The notes under the pieces were generated by a model. The model was not told the origin of the DNA, ran no database searches, and worked only from the letters and a program-made list of their open reading frames with translations. A program made the position numbers and the translations under genes. A stretch of DNA of 36,368 nucleotides, taken from positions 1 through 36,368 of the forward strand of contig JAGOAF010000008.1 in the NCBI GenBank assembly GCA_017984035.1. Direction: 5' to 3'. Source of the stretch: Flavobacterium sp. (GTDB lineage: Bacteria; Bacteroidota; Bacteroidia; Flavobacteriales; Flavobacteriaceae). Of the stretch, positions 15,822 through 24,174 are shown one piece after another. Each line of letters begins with the position of its first letter. The stretch's first letter is position 1.

Positions 15822-17162
15822 TTATCTATTGAATAACAATCGCTTTCCTGCGCGAATGTTTTTTACTTTAAAAGCATTGTAAACCAATTGCCCATTTACA
15901 AAAGTATGTGTAATTCTTGATTTAAAAGTATACCCTTCAAAAGGAGACCATCCACATTTAGCCAAAATATTTTCTTTTTTTACGCTCCAAGGTAAACCAG
16001 CATTCACAATTACTAAATCGGCATAATAACCTACTTTAATAAAACCGCGTTTTTCAATTTTAAAGATTTTAGCAGGATTGTGACACATTTTTTCAACAAT
16101 CTTTTCTACACTTATTTTGCCTTGATGAAAGGCTTCGAACAAAGCCACCACTGCATGTTGAACCAATGGTCCTCCAGAAGGCGCATTCAAATAGGATTGT
16201 TGCTTCTCTTCTAAAGTATGTGGTGCATGATCCGTTGCAATAACATCTATTCTGTCATCCAACAATGCTTTCCAAAGCGCTTCTTTATCTGTAGCCGTTT
16301 TTACCGCAGGATTCCATTTGATAAAATTGCCTTTTGTAGCATAATCGTCATTGGTAAACCACAAATGATGAACACAAACCTCAGCGGTAATTTTCTTGTC
16401 TTCCAATGGAATTTTATTGGTAAATAAATCCATTTCTTTAGCCGTTGACAAATGAAATATATGCAATCTCGCCCCTGTTTTTTTGGCTAATGCAATCGCT
16501 TTTGAAGAGGAAAGATAACAAGCCTCAGTACTTCGAATTAAATGATGTGCCGTTACTGGGACATCGTCGCCATATTCTTCTTTGTATTGTGCTAAATTAT
16601 TTTTTATCGTGGTTTCATCTTCACAATGAACCGCGATTAACATGGGCGTACTTGAAAATATTTTTTCTAATACAGCTTCATTGTCAACTAGCATATTTCC
16701 AGTAGACGACCCTAAAAAGATTTTAATTCCGGCTACATTTTTTGGATTGGTTTTTAAAACTTCTTCCAAATTATCATTAGTAGCTCCCATCATAAATGAA
16801 TAATTCGCAAATGAATTTTGAGCTGCTATTTGATATTTTTCCTCAAGAATTTCTTGAGTAACGGCATTGGGAACCGTGTTGGGTTGTTCAATAAATGAGG
16901 TAATCCCTCCTGCGACTGCAGCTCTAGATTCAGATTCTATATCTCCTTTATGAGTCAAACCTGGCTCTCTAAAATGCACTTGATCATCTATTGCTCCTGG
17001 CATTAAATAGTTGCCTTCAGCATCCACAATTTTACAATCAGCAGATTTTGCGCTAATTGTTTCGGCGATTTCAACAATTAAGTCGTCCTCAATTAAAACA
17101 TCGCCTTCAAAAATCCTTCCCTCGTTTACTATTTTGGCATTCTTAATTAAAACCCTATTCAT
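15822..17162 (-). CDS. pyrC: Dihydroorotase
   Basis: A 446-residue amidohydrolase that closes carbamoyl-aspartate to dihydroorotate in pyrimidine synthesis. The family landmarks are MPGAIDDQVHFREPGLTHKG (about 54-73), GGITSFIEQPNTVPN, an AVHCEDE histidine, VCVHHLWF and the catalytic VIATDHAPHTLEEK. The usual first metal motif D-x-H-x-H has Gln in place of the first His (Q61-V-H63). I recall the same DDQVHFREPG sequence in other Bacteroidota, so this is probably a lineage feature and not loss of function. The start ATG follows the GT2 stop by 12 nt. Confidence 0.92.
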   Translation of the reverse strand: MNRVLIKNAKIVNEGRIFEGDVLIEDDLIVEIAETISAKSADCKIVDAEGNYLMPGAIDDQVHFREPGLTHKGDIESESRAAVAGGITSFIEQPNTVPNAVTQEILEEKYQIAAQNSFANYSFMMGATNDNLEEVLKTNPKNVAGIKIFLGSSTGNMLVDNEAVLEKIFSSTPMLIAVHCEDETTIKNNLAQYKEEYGDDVPVTAHHLIRSTEACYLSSSKAIALAKKTGARLHIFHLSTAKEMDLFTNKIPLEDKKITAEVCVHHLWFTNDDYATKGNFIKWNPAVKTATDKEALWKALLDDRIDVIATDHAPHTLEEKQQSYLNAPSGGPLVQHAVVALFEAFHQGKISVEKIVEKMCHNPAKIFKIEKRGFIKVGYYADLVIVNAGLPWSVKKENILAKCGWSPFEGYTFKSRITHTFVNGQLVYNAFKVKNIRAGKRLLFNR

Positions 17163-17174
17163 TCTATCTTTTTC

Positions 17175-17900
17175 TTATAATGTGTTGACTAATCTTTTTA
17201 ATCGAAGTGCAATTACTCCAAAAACGGCTTCTACAATAATAGAATTGCTCATTTTTGATTGCCCTTTAGTGCGATCTGTAAATATAATCGGCACTTCAGA
17301 GATTTTAAAATTTTTACAAAATGTGCGGTACTTCATTTCAATTTGAAACGCATATCCAACAAATTTGATTTCGTCTAAATTGATGCTTTCTAAAACTTGT
17401 CTTTTGTAACAAACAAAACCAGCTGTAGCATCGTGAATTTTCATTCCCGTTATAAATCGAACATATACAGAGGCAAAATAAGAAAGCAACACACGACTTA
17501 ATGGCCAATTGACCACATTTACACCAGTTACATATCGGGAACCAATTGCCAAGTCGGCATCTCCTAGATGACACGCATGGTATAATTTTTCTAAATCAGT
17601 AGGATTATGAGAAAAATCAGCATCCATTTCAAATATGTAATTGTATTTATTTTCTAAAGCCCATTTAAAACCATGCACATAGGCTGTTCCTAAACCCGCT
17701 TTTTTAGCTCGTTTTTCTAAAAATAAACGCCCTGAAAACTCCGCTTGCAAAGCAATTACTTTGTCAGCAGTATGATCTGGTGAATTGTCATCGATGATTA
17801 GAACATGGAAAAACTTGTGCTGCGACAACACCGTTCTAATGATGCTTTCAACGTTCTCAATTTCGTTATAGGTAGGAATTATAACTAGGCAATCATTCAT
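17175..17900 (-). CDS. GT2 glycosyltransferase, polyprenol-monophosphomannose-synthase-like
   Basis: A 241-residue family 2 glycosyltransferase resembling dolichyl-phosphate mannose synthase (Dpm1/Ppm1 type). Visible features: N-terminal IIPTYNEIENV, the IDDNSPD nucleotide-sugar motif (about 36-42), the FEMDADFSHNP metal motif, AIGSRYVTG, and a C-terminal VPIIFTDRTKGQSKMS. It lacks a C-terminal membrane domain, so it is a cytosolic or peripheral enzyme. The likely product is a polyprenyl-phosphate sugar used on the outer face of the inner membrane. The nearby GT117 gene could be one consumer, which is inference. It is the first gene of the operon with pyrC and DUF4296. Confidence 0.88.
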   Translation of the reverse strand: MNDCLVIIPTYNEIENVESIIRTVLSQHKFFHVLIIDDNSPDHTADKVIALQAEFSGRLFLEKRAKKAGLGTAYVHGFKWALENKYNYIFEMDADFSHNPTDLEKLYHACHLGDADLAIGSRYVTGVNVVNWPLSRVLLSYFASVYVRFITGMKIHDATAGFVCYKRQVLESINLDEIKFVGYAFQIEMKYRTFCKNFKISEVPIIFTDRTKGQSKMSNSIIVEAVFGVIALRLKRLVNTL

Positions 17901-17920
17901 AATTTTGAGTAATTTCAGTG

Positions 17921-17928
17921 CAAAAGTA
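17921..17928 (-). promoter_or_regulatory. Probable -7 promoter element of the GT2-pyrC-DUF4296 operon
   Basis: The minus strand reads TACTTTTG, a match to TAnnTTTG, 20 nt before the ATG at 17900. No TTG at the -33 spacing. Confidence 0.5.
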
Positions 17929-17991
17929 AGCTTTTTATGCCATTTGAATCATAATAAAATTATAATAAAAAGTAATGAAATAAAAAATTAG

Positions 17992-17999
17992 TAATTTTG
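17992..17999 (+). promoter_or_regulatory. Probable -7 promoter element of the DUF4271-hemD operon
   Basis: TAATTTTG matches TAnnTTTG and ends 7 nt before the ATG at 18007, implying a very short or absent leader. Confidence 0.5.
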
Positions 18000-18006
18000 C
18001 CCTACT

Positions 18007-18678
18007 ATGAATGAATTTGTACTTCATCCCCGATTATCTGACAACTCCGACTGGGTAACACTCTTGTTTTTGATTTGTTTTGCCACAATTGCCGTTACTA
18101 AATCTGTTTTTGAAAATCGATTTGGCGATTTTGCCAACTTACTATTTTCTGATAAATACATCAAAGTATATCGTGAGAGTAGCAACTTGAAAAATGGTTT
18201 TACAATAGCTTTGTTTTTTGTACAGGTAATTTCATTTGCCTTTTTTATCCAACTTTCATTGCATATTTATGGATTTGGAACAAAAGGAGATTGGATGCAA
18301 TACATTCAAATCGCTAACTTTTTACTTTTTTTCATTTTGTCAAAAGTGCTTATTGAAAAAATAATCGCCACTGCTTTTCATATTGAAGAATTTGTTGAAC
18401 AATTCAATCATCAAAAAGTAACATACCGAACCTATATTGGCATTATTTTATTACCAATTAACATGTTATTTTTCTATTATGAAAACATAAACACACTGTT
18501 TCCAACCCTAATTATCGCAATCGTAATAGCTGCAAACCTAGTAACTTACATAGTTTCTGTTAAAAATTATCAAAATTTAATATTCAGCAAGTTGTTTTAT
18601 TTTATTTTGTATCTTTGCGCTCTTGAAATAGCCCCTTACTATTTCCTGTATTATTGGTTTACAAAAGGAGTCGCATAG
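18007..18678 (+). CDS. DUF4271 membrane protein
   Basis: A 223-residue integral membrane protein with about six hydrophobic segments (for example residues 18-33, 62-85, 98-118, 143-160, 166-185, 197-218). The N-terminal part, with SDWVTLLFL and FGDFANLLFSDKYIKVYRES, matches DUF4271, a Bacteroidota-restricted family. Function is not known. It lies 13 nt upstream of the hemD-like gene and is almost certainly co-transcribed with it. Confidence 0.85.
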   Translation: MNEFVLHPRLSDNSDWVTLLFLICFATIAVTKSVFENRFGDFANLLFSDKYIKVYRESSNLKNGFTIALFFVQVISFAFFIQLSLHIYGFGTKGDWMQYIQIANFLLFFILSKVLIEKIIATAFHIEEFVEQFNHQKVTYRTYIGIILLPINMLFFYYENINTLFPTLIIAIVIAANLVTYIVSVKNYQNLIFSKLFYFILYLCALEIAPYYFLYYWFTKGVA

Positions 18679-18691
18679 AAAAAGTTATAGT

Positions 18692-19441
18692 ATGAAAGTG
18701 AAAACAATTTTGGTGTCGCAACCAGAGCCTAAAGTGGAGAATTCTCCTTACTTTGAGCTGCAACAAAAGCATAAAGTAAAAATTGATTTCAGACCTTTTA
18801 TTCATGTAGAAGGAGTTAATGCAAAAGAAATTAGACTGCAAAAAATTGACTTGAATAATTACAGTGCTATTATTCTTACAAGTAAAAATGCGGTAGATCA
18901 CTTTTTCAGAGTAGCTGAGGAAATGCGCTATAAAGTTCCTGAAGGATTGAAATATTTTTGTCAATCAGAAGCCATTGCATTTTACTTACAAAAATATGTT
19001 GTTTACAGAAAACGTAAAATATACGTAGGCCCAAAAGATTTTGCCGATTTATCTCCGCTTATCAAAAAGTACAAAGACGAGAAATTTTTATTGCCAGCTT
19101 CAGATCAGTTGAATGCTGATATTCCAGTAACTCTAGATGGACTAAAAGTAGACTGGACGCCAGCTACTTTTTATAAAACAGTGATGAGTGACTTGTCGGA
19201 TTTAGCTGATGTATATTATGATGTATTGGCCTTCTTTAGTCCAACAGGAATCAAATCATTGTTCAAAAATTTTCCTGACTTCAAACAAAACGATACGCGT
19301 ATCGCAGTATTTGGAAGTACAACCCAAAAAGAAGCATTAGACCATGGTTTGCGTATTGACATCATGGCGCCAACACCTGGAACACCATCCATGACAATGG
19401 CATTAGAAAAATACGTTGCTGAGGCAAACAAAGGAAAATAA
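18692..19441 (+). CDS. hemD: Uroporphyrinogen-III synthase
   Basis: A 249-residue protein with HemD organisation. The first half has KTILVSQPEPKVENSPYFEL and a YSAIILTSKNAVDHFF segment; the second has LPASDQLNADIP, then VLAFFSPTGIKSLF and RIAVFGSTTQKEALDHGL. HemD proteins diverge strongly, but the TSKNAV and FSPTG elements and the overall two-lobed layout support the call. It would close hydroxymethylbilane to uroporphyrinogen III in haem synthesis. No other hem gene is nearby. A strong terminator follows. Confidence 0.88.
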   Translation: MKVKTILVSQPEPKVENSPYFELQQKHKVKIDFRPFIHVEGVNAKEIRLQKIDLNNYSAIILTSKNAVDHFFRVAEEMRYKVPEGLKYFCQSEAIAFYLQKYVVYRKRKIYVGPKDFADLSPLIKKYKDEKFLLPASDQLNADIPVTLDGLKVDWTPATFYKTVMSDLSDLADVYYDVLAFFSPTGIKSLFKNFPDFKQNDTRIAVFGSTTQKEALDHGLRIDIMAPTPGTPSMTMALEKYVAEANKGK

Positions 19442-19460
19442 ATCTCCACATATACAATTT

Positions 19461-19488
19461 AAAAACCATCCTTACGGATGGTTTTTTT
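19461..19488 (+). terminator. Rho-independent terminator of the DUF4271-hemD operon
   Basis: AAAAACCATCC (19461-19471) pairs perfectly with GGATGGTTTTT (19476-19486) around a TTAC loop, followed by more T. Confidence 0.92.
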
Positions 19489-19511
19489 ATACGCCAAACC
19501 GAACAATACGA

Positions 19512-19540
19512 TTGAATTTATTATATTTTGTGTATTTTTG
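19512..19540 (+). promoter_or_regulatory. Promoter of the Lrp/AsnC gene
   Basis: TTG at 19512-19514 and TATTTTTG at 19533-19540 are 18 nt apart. The leader to the ATG at 19589 would be about 40 nt, which supports that start over the upstream in-frame codons. Confidence 0.6.
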
Positions 19541-19588
19541 ATTTCCAATTCAAACCAAAAAAAGATATTTGGTTACAATTATCAATTT

Positions 19589-20059
19589 ATGAAAATCAAT
19601 TCGCTTCAAGTAGAAATAGACGGTATCGATAAAGAAATTTTGCGCGATTTAATGGAAGATGCTCGCAAACCTATTCTCCAAATTGCCAATAAAATTGGGA
19701 TTTCAGGAGCTGCCATTCACCAACGTTTACGAAAATTAGAACAATCTGGTGTGATTTCGGGCTCCAAGTTTACCGTAAATCACAAAGTATTAGGGTACAA
19801 CACCATGGCATTTGTTGGGATCTATTTAGATAAAGCGGCACGAAATTCGGAAGCCGTTCGCGACTTAAAGAAAATTCCTGAAGTATTAGAATGTCATTAT
19901 ACCACAGGAAACTGGTCGATTTTAATTAAAATCATCTGTTTGGATAATGAGCATTTGATGCATTTATTAAATACCAAAATTCAGGCTATTGAAGGTGTCT
20001 CAAGAACAGAAACCTTCATTTCGTTAGACCAACAAATTGACAGGCAAATCCAATTATAG
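19589..20059 (+). CDS. Lrp/AsnC family transcriptional regulator
   Basis: A 156-residue feast/famine regulator. The N-terminal winged helix-turn-helix spans about residues 10-60 (IDKEILRDLMEDARKPILQI, then KIGISGAAIHQRLRKLEQSGVI), followed by a RAM/ligand-binding domain (MAFVGIYLDKAA, ECHYTTGNWSILIKI, IEGVSRTETFISL). Such proteins form octamers that sense amino acids. The reading frame is open back to 19478, but the predicted promoter and terminator lie there, so I chose the ATG at 19589. Its effector and targets are unknown; leuS, convergent and next door, is one neighbour but no operator is evident. Confidence 0.92.
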   Translation: MKINSLQVEIDGIDKEILRDLMEDARKPILQIANKIGISGAAIHQRLRKLEQSGVISGSKFTVNHKVLGYNTMAFVGIYLDKAARNSEAVRDLKKIPEVLECHYTTGNWSILIKIICLDNEHLMHLLNTKIQAIEGVSRTETFISLDQQIDRQIQL

Positions 20060-20100
20060 GTTATTGATTTATAGGTTTAATAGTTGATTTGGTTATTTGT

Positions 20101-20138
20101 AAAAAAAATCTCTGCTCCAAAACTTCGAAACAGAGATT
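20101..20138 (-). terminator. Rho-independent terminator of leuS
   Basis: AATCTCTG (20107-20114) pairs with CAGAGATT (20131-20138) with a 16-nt loop. On the minus strand the stem is followed by eight T. Confidence 0.8.
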
Positions 20139-20158
20139 CATCTAAAATTATAAAATAA

Positions 20159-23026
20159 CTACCCAACTAAATTGATAATTTTTCCAGGTACAATTATTAC
20201 TTTATTAGGCGTTCTTCCGTCTAATTGACGCAAAGTGCGTTCATCTTTCATCACAATTCCCTCAATTTGTTCCTTGGTTAAATCCAAAGGCAATTCAATC
20301 GTAAATCGCATTTTTCCGTTAAATGAAACAGGATATTCTTTACTGCTCTCAACCAAATGTGCCGCTTCAAATTTCGGAAAGGCCACAGTAGCAATCGAAT
20401 CGGAATGACCTAATAAAGACCACAACTCTTCTGCAATATGAGGTGCGTATGGCGAAATTATTATAGCCAATGGCTCTAAAATCGCTCGTTCGTGACAATT
20501 TTGAGTCGATAATTCATTCACGCAAATCATAAATTGAGAAACCGAAGTGTTGAATGAAAAACTCTCAATATCTTCAGCTACTTTTTTAATGGTTTTGTGT
20601 AGCGATTTCAAATTATCTTTGGTTGGTTCGTTATCAGTAACTATCAAACCATTATCATCAAAATACAAACGACAAAGTTTTTTCAAGAAACCAAAAACCC
20701 CAGAAATTCCAGCTGTATTCCATGGTTTAGCTTGTTCCAATGGGCCTAAAAACATTTCGTACAAACGCAAGGTATCGGCACCATATTCAGCACAAATCAA
20801 ATCAGGCGTAACAACATTGTATTTGGATTTAGACATTTTTTCAATTTCACGGCCTACAATGTATTTGCCATTATCTTCAGTAACAAAAGTTGCATCAGCA
20901 TAATCCTCTCTCCAATTTTTGAAAGCTTCAACGTCTAACTCATCCGAGCTGTTGATCAAATTTACATCTACATGAATTGGGTGGACATTTTGATCTTTAA
21001 TTTGGTTTTTGGAAACATAGGTATTTGTACCTTCCAAACGATACACAAAGGCACTCATTCCCAAAATCATTCCCTGATTAATCAGTTTTTTGAAGGGCTC
21101 TTCTGTTGGCGCAAAACCTTTGTCTTTTAAAAATTTGTTCCAAAAACGAGAATATAACAAATGGCCTGTTGCGTGTTCGCTTCCGCCAATGTATAAATCC
21201 ACACTTTCCCAATATTTCAAAGCCTCTTGACTGGCAAATTCTTTTTCGTTTTGTGCATCCATGTAACGCATCCAATACCATGAACTTCCAGCCCATCCTG
21301 GCATGGTGTTTAATTCAAGAGGGAAAATCGTTTTATGATCTATCAACTGATTACTAACTACTGAACATTGAACACTATCCCAAGCCCAAGTAGTGGCATT
21401 CCCTAAAGGCGGTAAACCGTCTTCGGTAGGTAGATAATTTGCCACTTCAGGCAAAATAATCGGCAAATGTTGGGCGTCAATCATTTGAGGTAATCCATTC
21501 TCATAATAGACTGGAAATGGTTCTCCCCAATAACGCTGACGGGAAAAAACTGCATCGCGCAAACGGTAATTCGTTTTTCCTTTTCCTTGTCCTATTTTTT
21601 CTAAAGCTTCAATAACTTTTTTAGTTCCCTCTTTGTATCCTAGGCCGTTTAAGAAGTCTGAATCCACTAATTCAAATCCGACTTTGTCTCCATAAGCAGC
21701 CTCTGAAATATCTTTGTTAAAAATATTTTTAATAGCTGGCATTCCGTTTTGGTGTTTGAAAAAATTAGCAAATGCATAATCTCTTTCGTCTCCACAAGGC
21801 ACCGCCATTACAGCTCCTGTTCCGTATCCTGCCAACACATAATCGCCTATCCAAACTGGAATCGGTTTTTTAGTAAATGGATGTTCTGCATAAGCTCCCG
21901 TAAAAACACCAGAAATGGTTTTAACATCTGCCATTCGCTCACGTTCAGAACGTTTTGCTGTTTTTTCAACATACGCTGCTACCGCTTGTTTTTGTTCTGC
22001 TGTTGTAATTTGGTCCACTAATTCGTGTTCTGGAGCTAAGGTCATAAACGTTACTCCAAAAATCGTATCAGGTCGGGTAGTAAAAACCGCAATAGATTGA
22101 TTCCCTTCGCTCCCAATGACGTTAAATGAAACCATTGCCCCAACTGATTTTCCAATCCAATTGCGTTGACTTTCTTTAATGCTTTCGGTCCAATCAATAG
22201 TATCCAAACCTTGCAACAAACGTTCAGCATAAGCCGAAATTCGCATGCTCCATTGCGTCATTTTTTTACGAATAACAGGAAAACCACCACGTTCTGAAAC
22301 GCCATTTACAATTTCGTCATTCGCCAAAACAGTTCCTAAGCCCGGGCACCAGTTCACTTCGGTTTCTGCCAAATAGGTTAAACGGTAGTGTAACAGTATT
22401 TTTTGCTGTTCCTCTGGTAAAAAGGCGTTCCATTCTGAAGCTGAAAAAGGCGCTATGTTGTCATCGCAGACTGCATTAACAGTAGCATTTCCTTCTTTTT
22501 CAAATACAGCTATTAAAGTCGAGATGTCTTCTGCTTTATCAGAATTTTTATTGTACCAAGAATTAAATAATTGGATAAAAATCCATTGTGTATGTTTGTA
22601 ATAATCAGGATTAGAAGTACGTACTTCGCGACTCCAATCAAACGAGAATCCAATTTTATCCAACTGTTTTCTGTATCCTGCAATTTGATTTCCTTCTTTG
22701 TCAACTCCCCCGTCAATATTTACCGAAGTAGTATCTTCTGGACGTTGTCCGGTTTGAATGGCATATTGCTCAGCTGGTAATCCAAAACTATCATAGCCCA
22801 TTGGGTGCAATACATTAAACCCTTGGTGTCTTTTATATCTTGAGTATACATCTGAAGCAATATATCCTAACGGATGCCCAACGTGCAAGCCAGCTCCTGA
22901 TGGATAAGGAAACATATCTAACACATAATGTTTGGGTTTGTCAGCATTATTTTGCGCTGCAAAAGTGTGATTTTCTGCCCAATACTTTTGCCATTTCGCT
23001 TCAATTTCGTTCGGATTGTATTTCAT
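20159..23026 (-). CDS. leuS: Leucyl-tRNA synthetase
   Basis: A 955-residue class I synthetase charging tRNA-Leu. The HIGH-type motif is in PYPSGAGLHVGHPLGY, the CP1 editing domain includes TTRPDTIFGVTFM and GTGAVMAVPCGDERD, and the KMSKS loop is MSKSKYNVV. The frame stays open to 23128, but the chosen ATG at 23026 begins MKYNPNEIEAKWQKYW, the normal N-terminus, while the extension is unlike LeuRS. A segment around 21342-21377 (DSVQCSVVSNQL in the protein) looks like repeat-derived sequence between conserved blocks. A 27-codon open frame ends on the start codon. Transcribed alone. Confidence 0.97.
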   Translation of the reverse strand: MKYNPNEIEAKWQKYWAENHTFAAQNNADKPKHYVLDMFPYPSGAGLHVGHPLGYIASDVYSRYKRHQGFNVLHPMGYDSFGLPAEQYAIQTGQRPEDTTSVNIDGGVDKEGNQIAGYRKQLDKIGFSFDWSREVRTSNPDYYKHTQWIFIQLFNSWYNKNSDKAEDISTLIAVFEKEGNATVNAVCDDNIAPFSASEWNAFLPEEQQKILLHYRLTYLAETEVNWCPGLGTVLANDEIVNGVSERGGFPVIRKKMTQWSMRISAYAERLLQGLDTIDWTESIKESQRNWIGKSVGAMVSFNVIGSEGNQSIAVFTTRPDTIFGVTFMTLAPEHELVDQITTAEQKQAVAAYVEKTAKRSERERMADVKTISGVFTGAYAEHPFTKKPIPVWIGDYVLAGYGTGAVMAVPCGDERDYAFANFFKHQNGMPAIKNIFNKDISEAAYGDKVGFELVDSDFLNGLGYKEGTKKVIEALEKIGQGKGKTNYRLRDAVFSRQRYWGEPFPVYYENGLPQMIDAQHLPIILPEVANYLPTEDGLPPLGNATTWAWDSVQCSVVSNQLIDHKTIFPLELNTMPGWAGSSWYWMRYMDAQNEKEFASQEALKYWESVDLYIGGSEHATGHLLYSRFWNKFLKDKGFAPTEEPFKKLINQGMILGMSAFVYRLEGTNTYVSKNQIKDQNVHPIHVDVNLINSSDELDVEAFKNWREDYADATFVTEDNGKYIVGREIEKMSKSKYNVVTPDLICAEYGADTLRLYEMFLGPLEQAKPWNTAGISGVFGFLKKLCRLYFDDNGLIVTDNEPTKDNLKSLHKTIKKVAEDIESFSFNTSVSQFMICVNELSTQNCHERAILEPLAIIISPYAPHIAEELWSLLGHSDSIATVAFPKFEAAHLVESSKEYPVSFNGKMRFTIELPLDLTKEQIEGIVMKDERTLRQLDGRTPNKVIIVPGKIINLVG
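21342..21377. repeat. Repeat-like segment within leuS
   Basis: The minus strand reads as a degenerate tandem of AGT(N)TTCAGT-type units across about 33 nt in frame with leuS, coding SVQCSVVSNQL between conserved LeuRS blocks. Similar short strings are, from memory, frequent between genes in Flavobacterium. Low certainty. Confidence 0.3.
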
Positions 23027-23106
23027 TGTATACTGTATTTGATGTAGCCGTATTTTAGGCTGAAAATAATTGTCTGAATGTCTGAAAATGCAAAAAAGCA
23101 GTACAT
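23023..23106 (-). other. Candidate 27-codon upstream ORF overlapping the leuS start
   Basis: An ATG at 23106-23104 opens a frame of 27 codons beginning MYCFFAFSDIQ and ending in TGA that overlaps the leuS ATG as ATGA. It lies wholly within the predicted leuS leader. It has only one Leu codon (CTA), so it is not a classical leucine leader peptide. Coding status is uncertain. Confidence 0.3.
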
Positions 23107-23125
23107 CTTTCACAATTTCAGCTGC

Positions 23126-23133
23126 CAAATTTA
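23126..23133 (-). promoter_or_regulatory. Probable -7 promoter element of leuS
   Basis: The minus strand reads TAAATTTG, giving a leuS leader of roughly 90-95 nt. No TTG at -33. Confidence 0.5.
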
Positions 23134-23223
23134 CGTTTATTGTACGAAAGTTAAAACTTTGAACGATATTAACTTTAAATAAAGAAATTCTTTATTATTT
23201 TTACCCCATAATTTTCACAAACT

Positions 23224-24099
23224 ATGAGTTCTTCTTACGATAAATTTCAAAAACGCCGTTTAATTTCCTCTTATTTTTCAGTAGTATTAAGTGTATTCTT
23301 AGTGCTATTTTTATTAGGAATGTTGGGGCTTTTCATTATCAATTCTAAAAAATTAGCTGACGATTTTAGAGAAAATATTGCCATGACCGTATTTTTCAAA
23401 AAAGAAGCTAACGATACCATTATCAAATCTTTTGATGCTGAATTAAAAAAAGCGCCATTTGCCAAAACTTTTGAATACGTTTCAAAAGATGCCGCTGCCA
23501 AACAACATACGGATATAATTGGAGAAGACTTTGTGACTTTTTTAGGTGAAAATCCATTACAAAATTCATTCGATATCCACTTAAAAGCTGATTACGTTTA
23601 CAAAGATAGTATCGCAAAAGTTGAAAGTCAATTGCGTAAAAACCCAATGATTTCTGATATCGTTTACGACAAACAATTAGTAAACTTGGTGAATGACAAT
23701 ATTAAAAAAGTCAGTATGTGGATTCTGATTATCAGTGGCTTTTTTACCGTAATTGCTGTACTGCTAATTAATAGCTCGTTGCGTTTGTCTATTCATTCCA
23801 ATCGTTTTATCATCAAAACCATGCAAATGGTAGGCGCCACTAAAGCCTTTATCAGAAAACCATTTGTATTGCGAAGTGTACGCCTTGGAATGATTGGTGC
23901 TGGATTAGCAATTATAGCGTTAATTGGAGTATTAATTTATTTGGAAAGTAATTTTCCAGACCTTGGATTACTTGATGATCAATTGCTGATTGCTTTAGTT
24001 TTAATTGCTGTATTCGCCATCGGCGTTTTAATCACTTGGTTGAGTACTTATTTTGCAACACAACGTTTCTTGAATTTACGTACAGACGATTTGTACTAA
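23224..24099 (+). CDS. ftsX: Cell-division permease-like protein FtsX
   Basis: A 291-residue FtsX-family protein. A cytoplasmic N-terminus with SYDKFQKRRLISSYFSV leads into TM1 (about 17-39), an extracytoplasmic domain (about 40-160) with MTVFFKKEAND and NPLQNSFDIHLK, then three C-terminal TMs (about 162-183, 213-236, 254-276). FtsX works with the ATPase FtsE to activate cell-wall hydrolases at the septum; ftsE is not in this window. It leads an operon with DUF3098, uppP and truB. A TATTTTTA element at 23196-23203 is the probable promoter. Confidence 0.93.
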   Translation: MSSSYDKFQKRRLISSYFSVVLSVFLVLFLLGMLGLFIINSKKLADDFRENIAMTVFFKKEANDTIIKSFDAELKKAPFAKTFEYVSKDAAAKQHTDIIGEDFVTFLGENPLQNSFDIHLKADYVYKDSIAKVESQLRKNPMISDIVYDKQLVNLVNDNIKKVSMWILIISGFFTVIAVLLINSSLRLSIHSNRFIIKTMQMVGATKAFIRKPFVLRSVRLGMIGAGLAIIALIGVLIYLESNFPDLGLLDDQLLIALVLIAVFAIGVLITWLSTYFATQRFLNLRTDDLY

Positions 24100-24174
24100 A
24101 AATGTGTATTTGTTGATTAGGTTATTGGGTTAGTTAAACCAATTCGAGTCACTATTCTTAAAAAATAATTTTCA

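Noticed and set aside
23027..23128. N-terminal extension of LeuRS by 34 residues
   Set aside because: The extension lies in the leader, starts from a non-ATG codon and does not match LeuRS; MKYNPNEIEAKW is the normal start.
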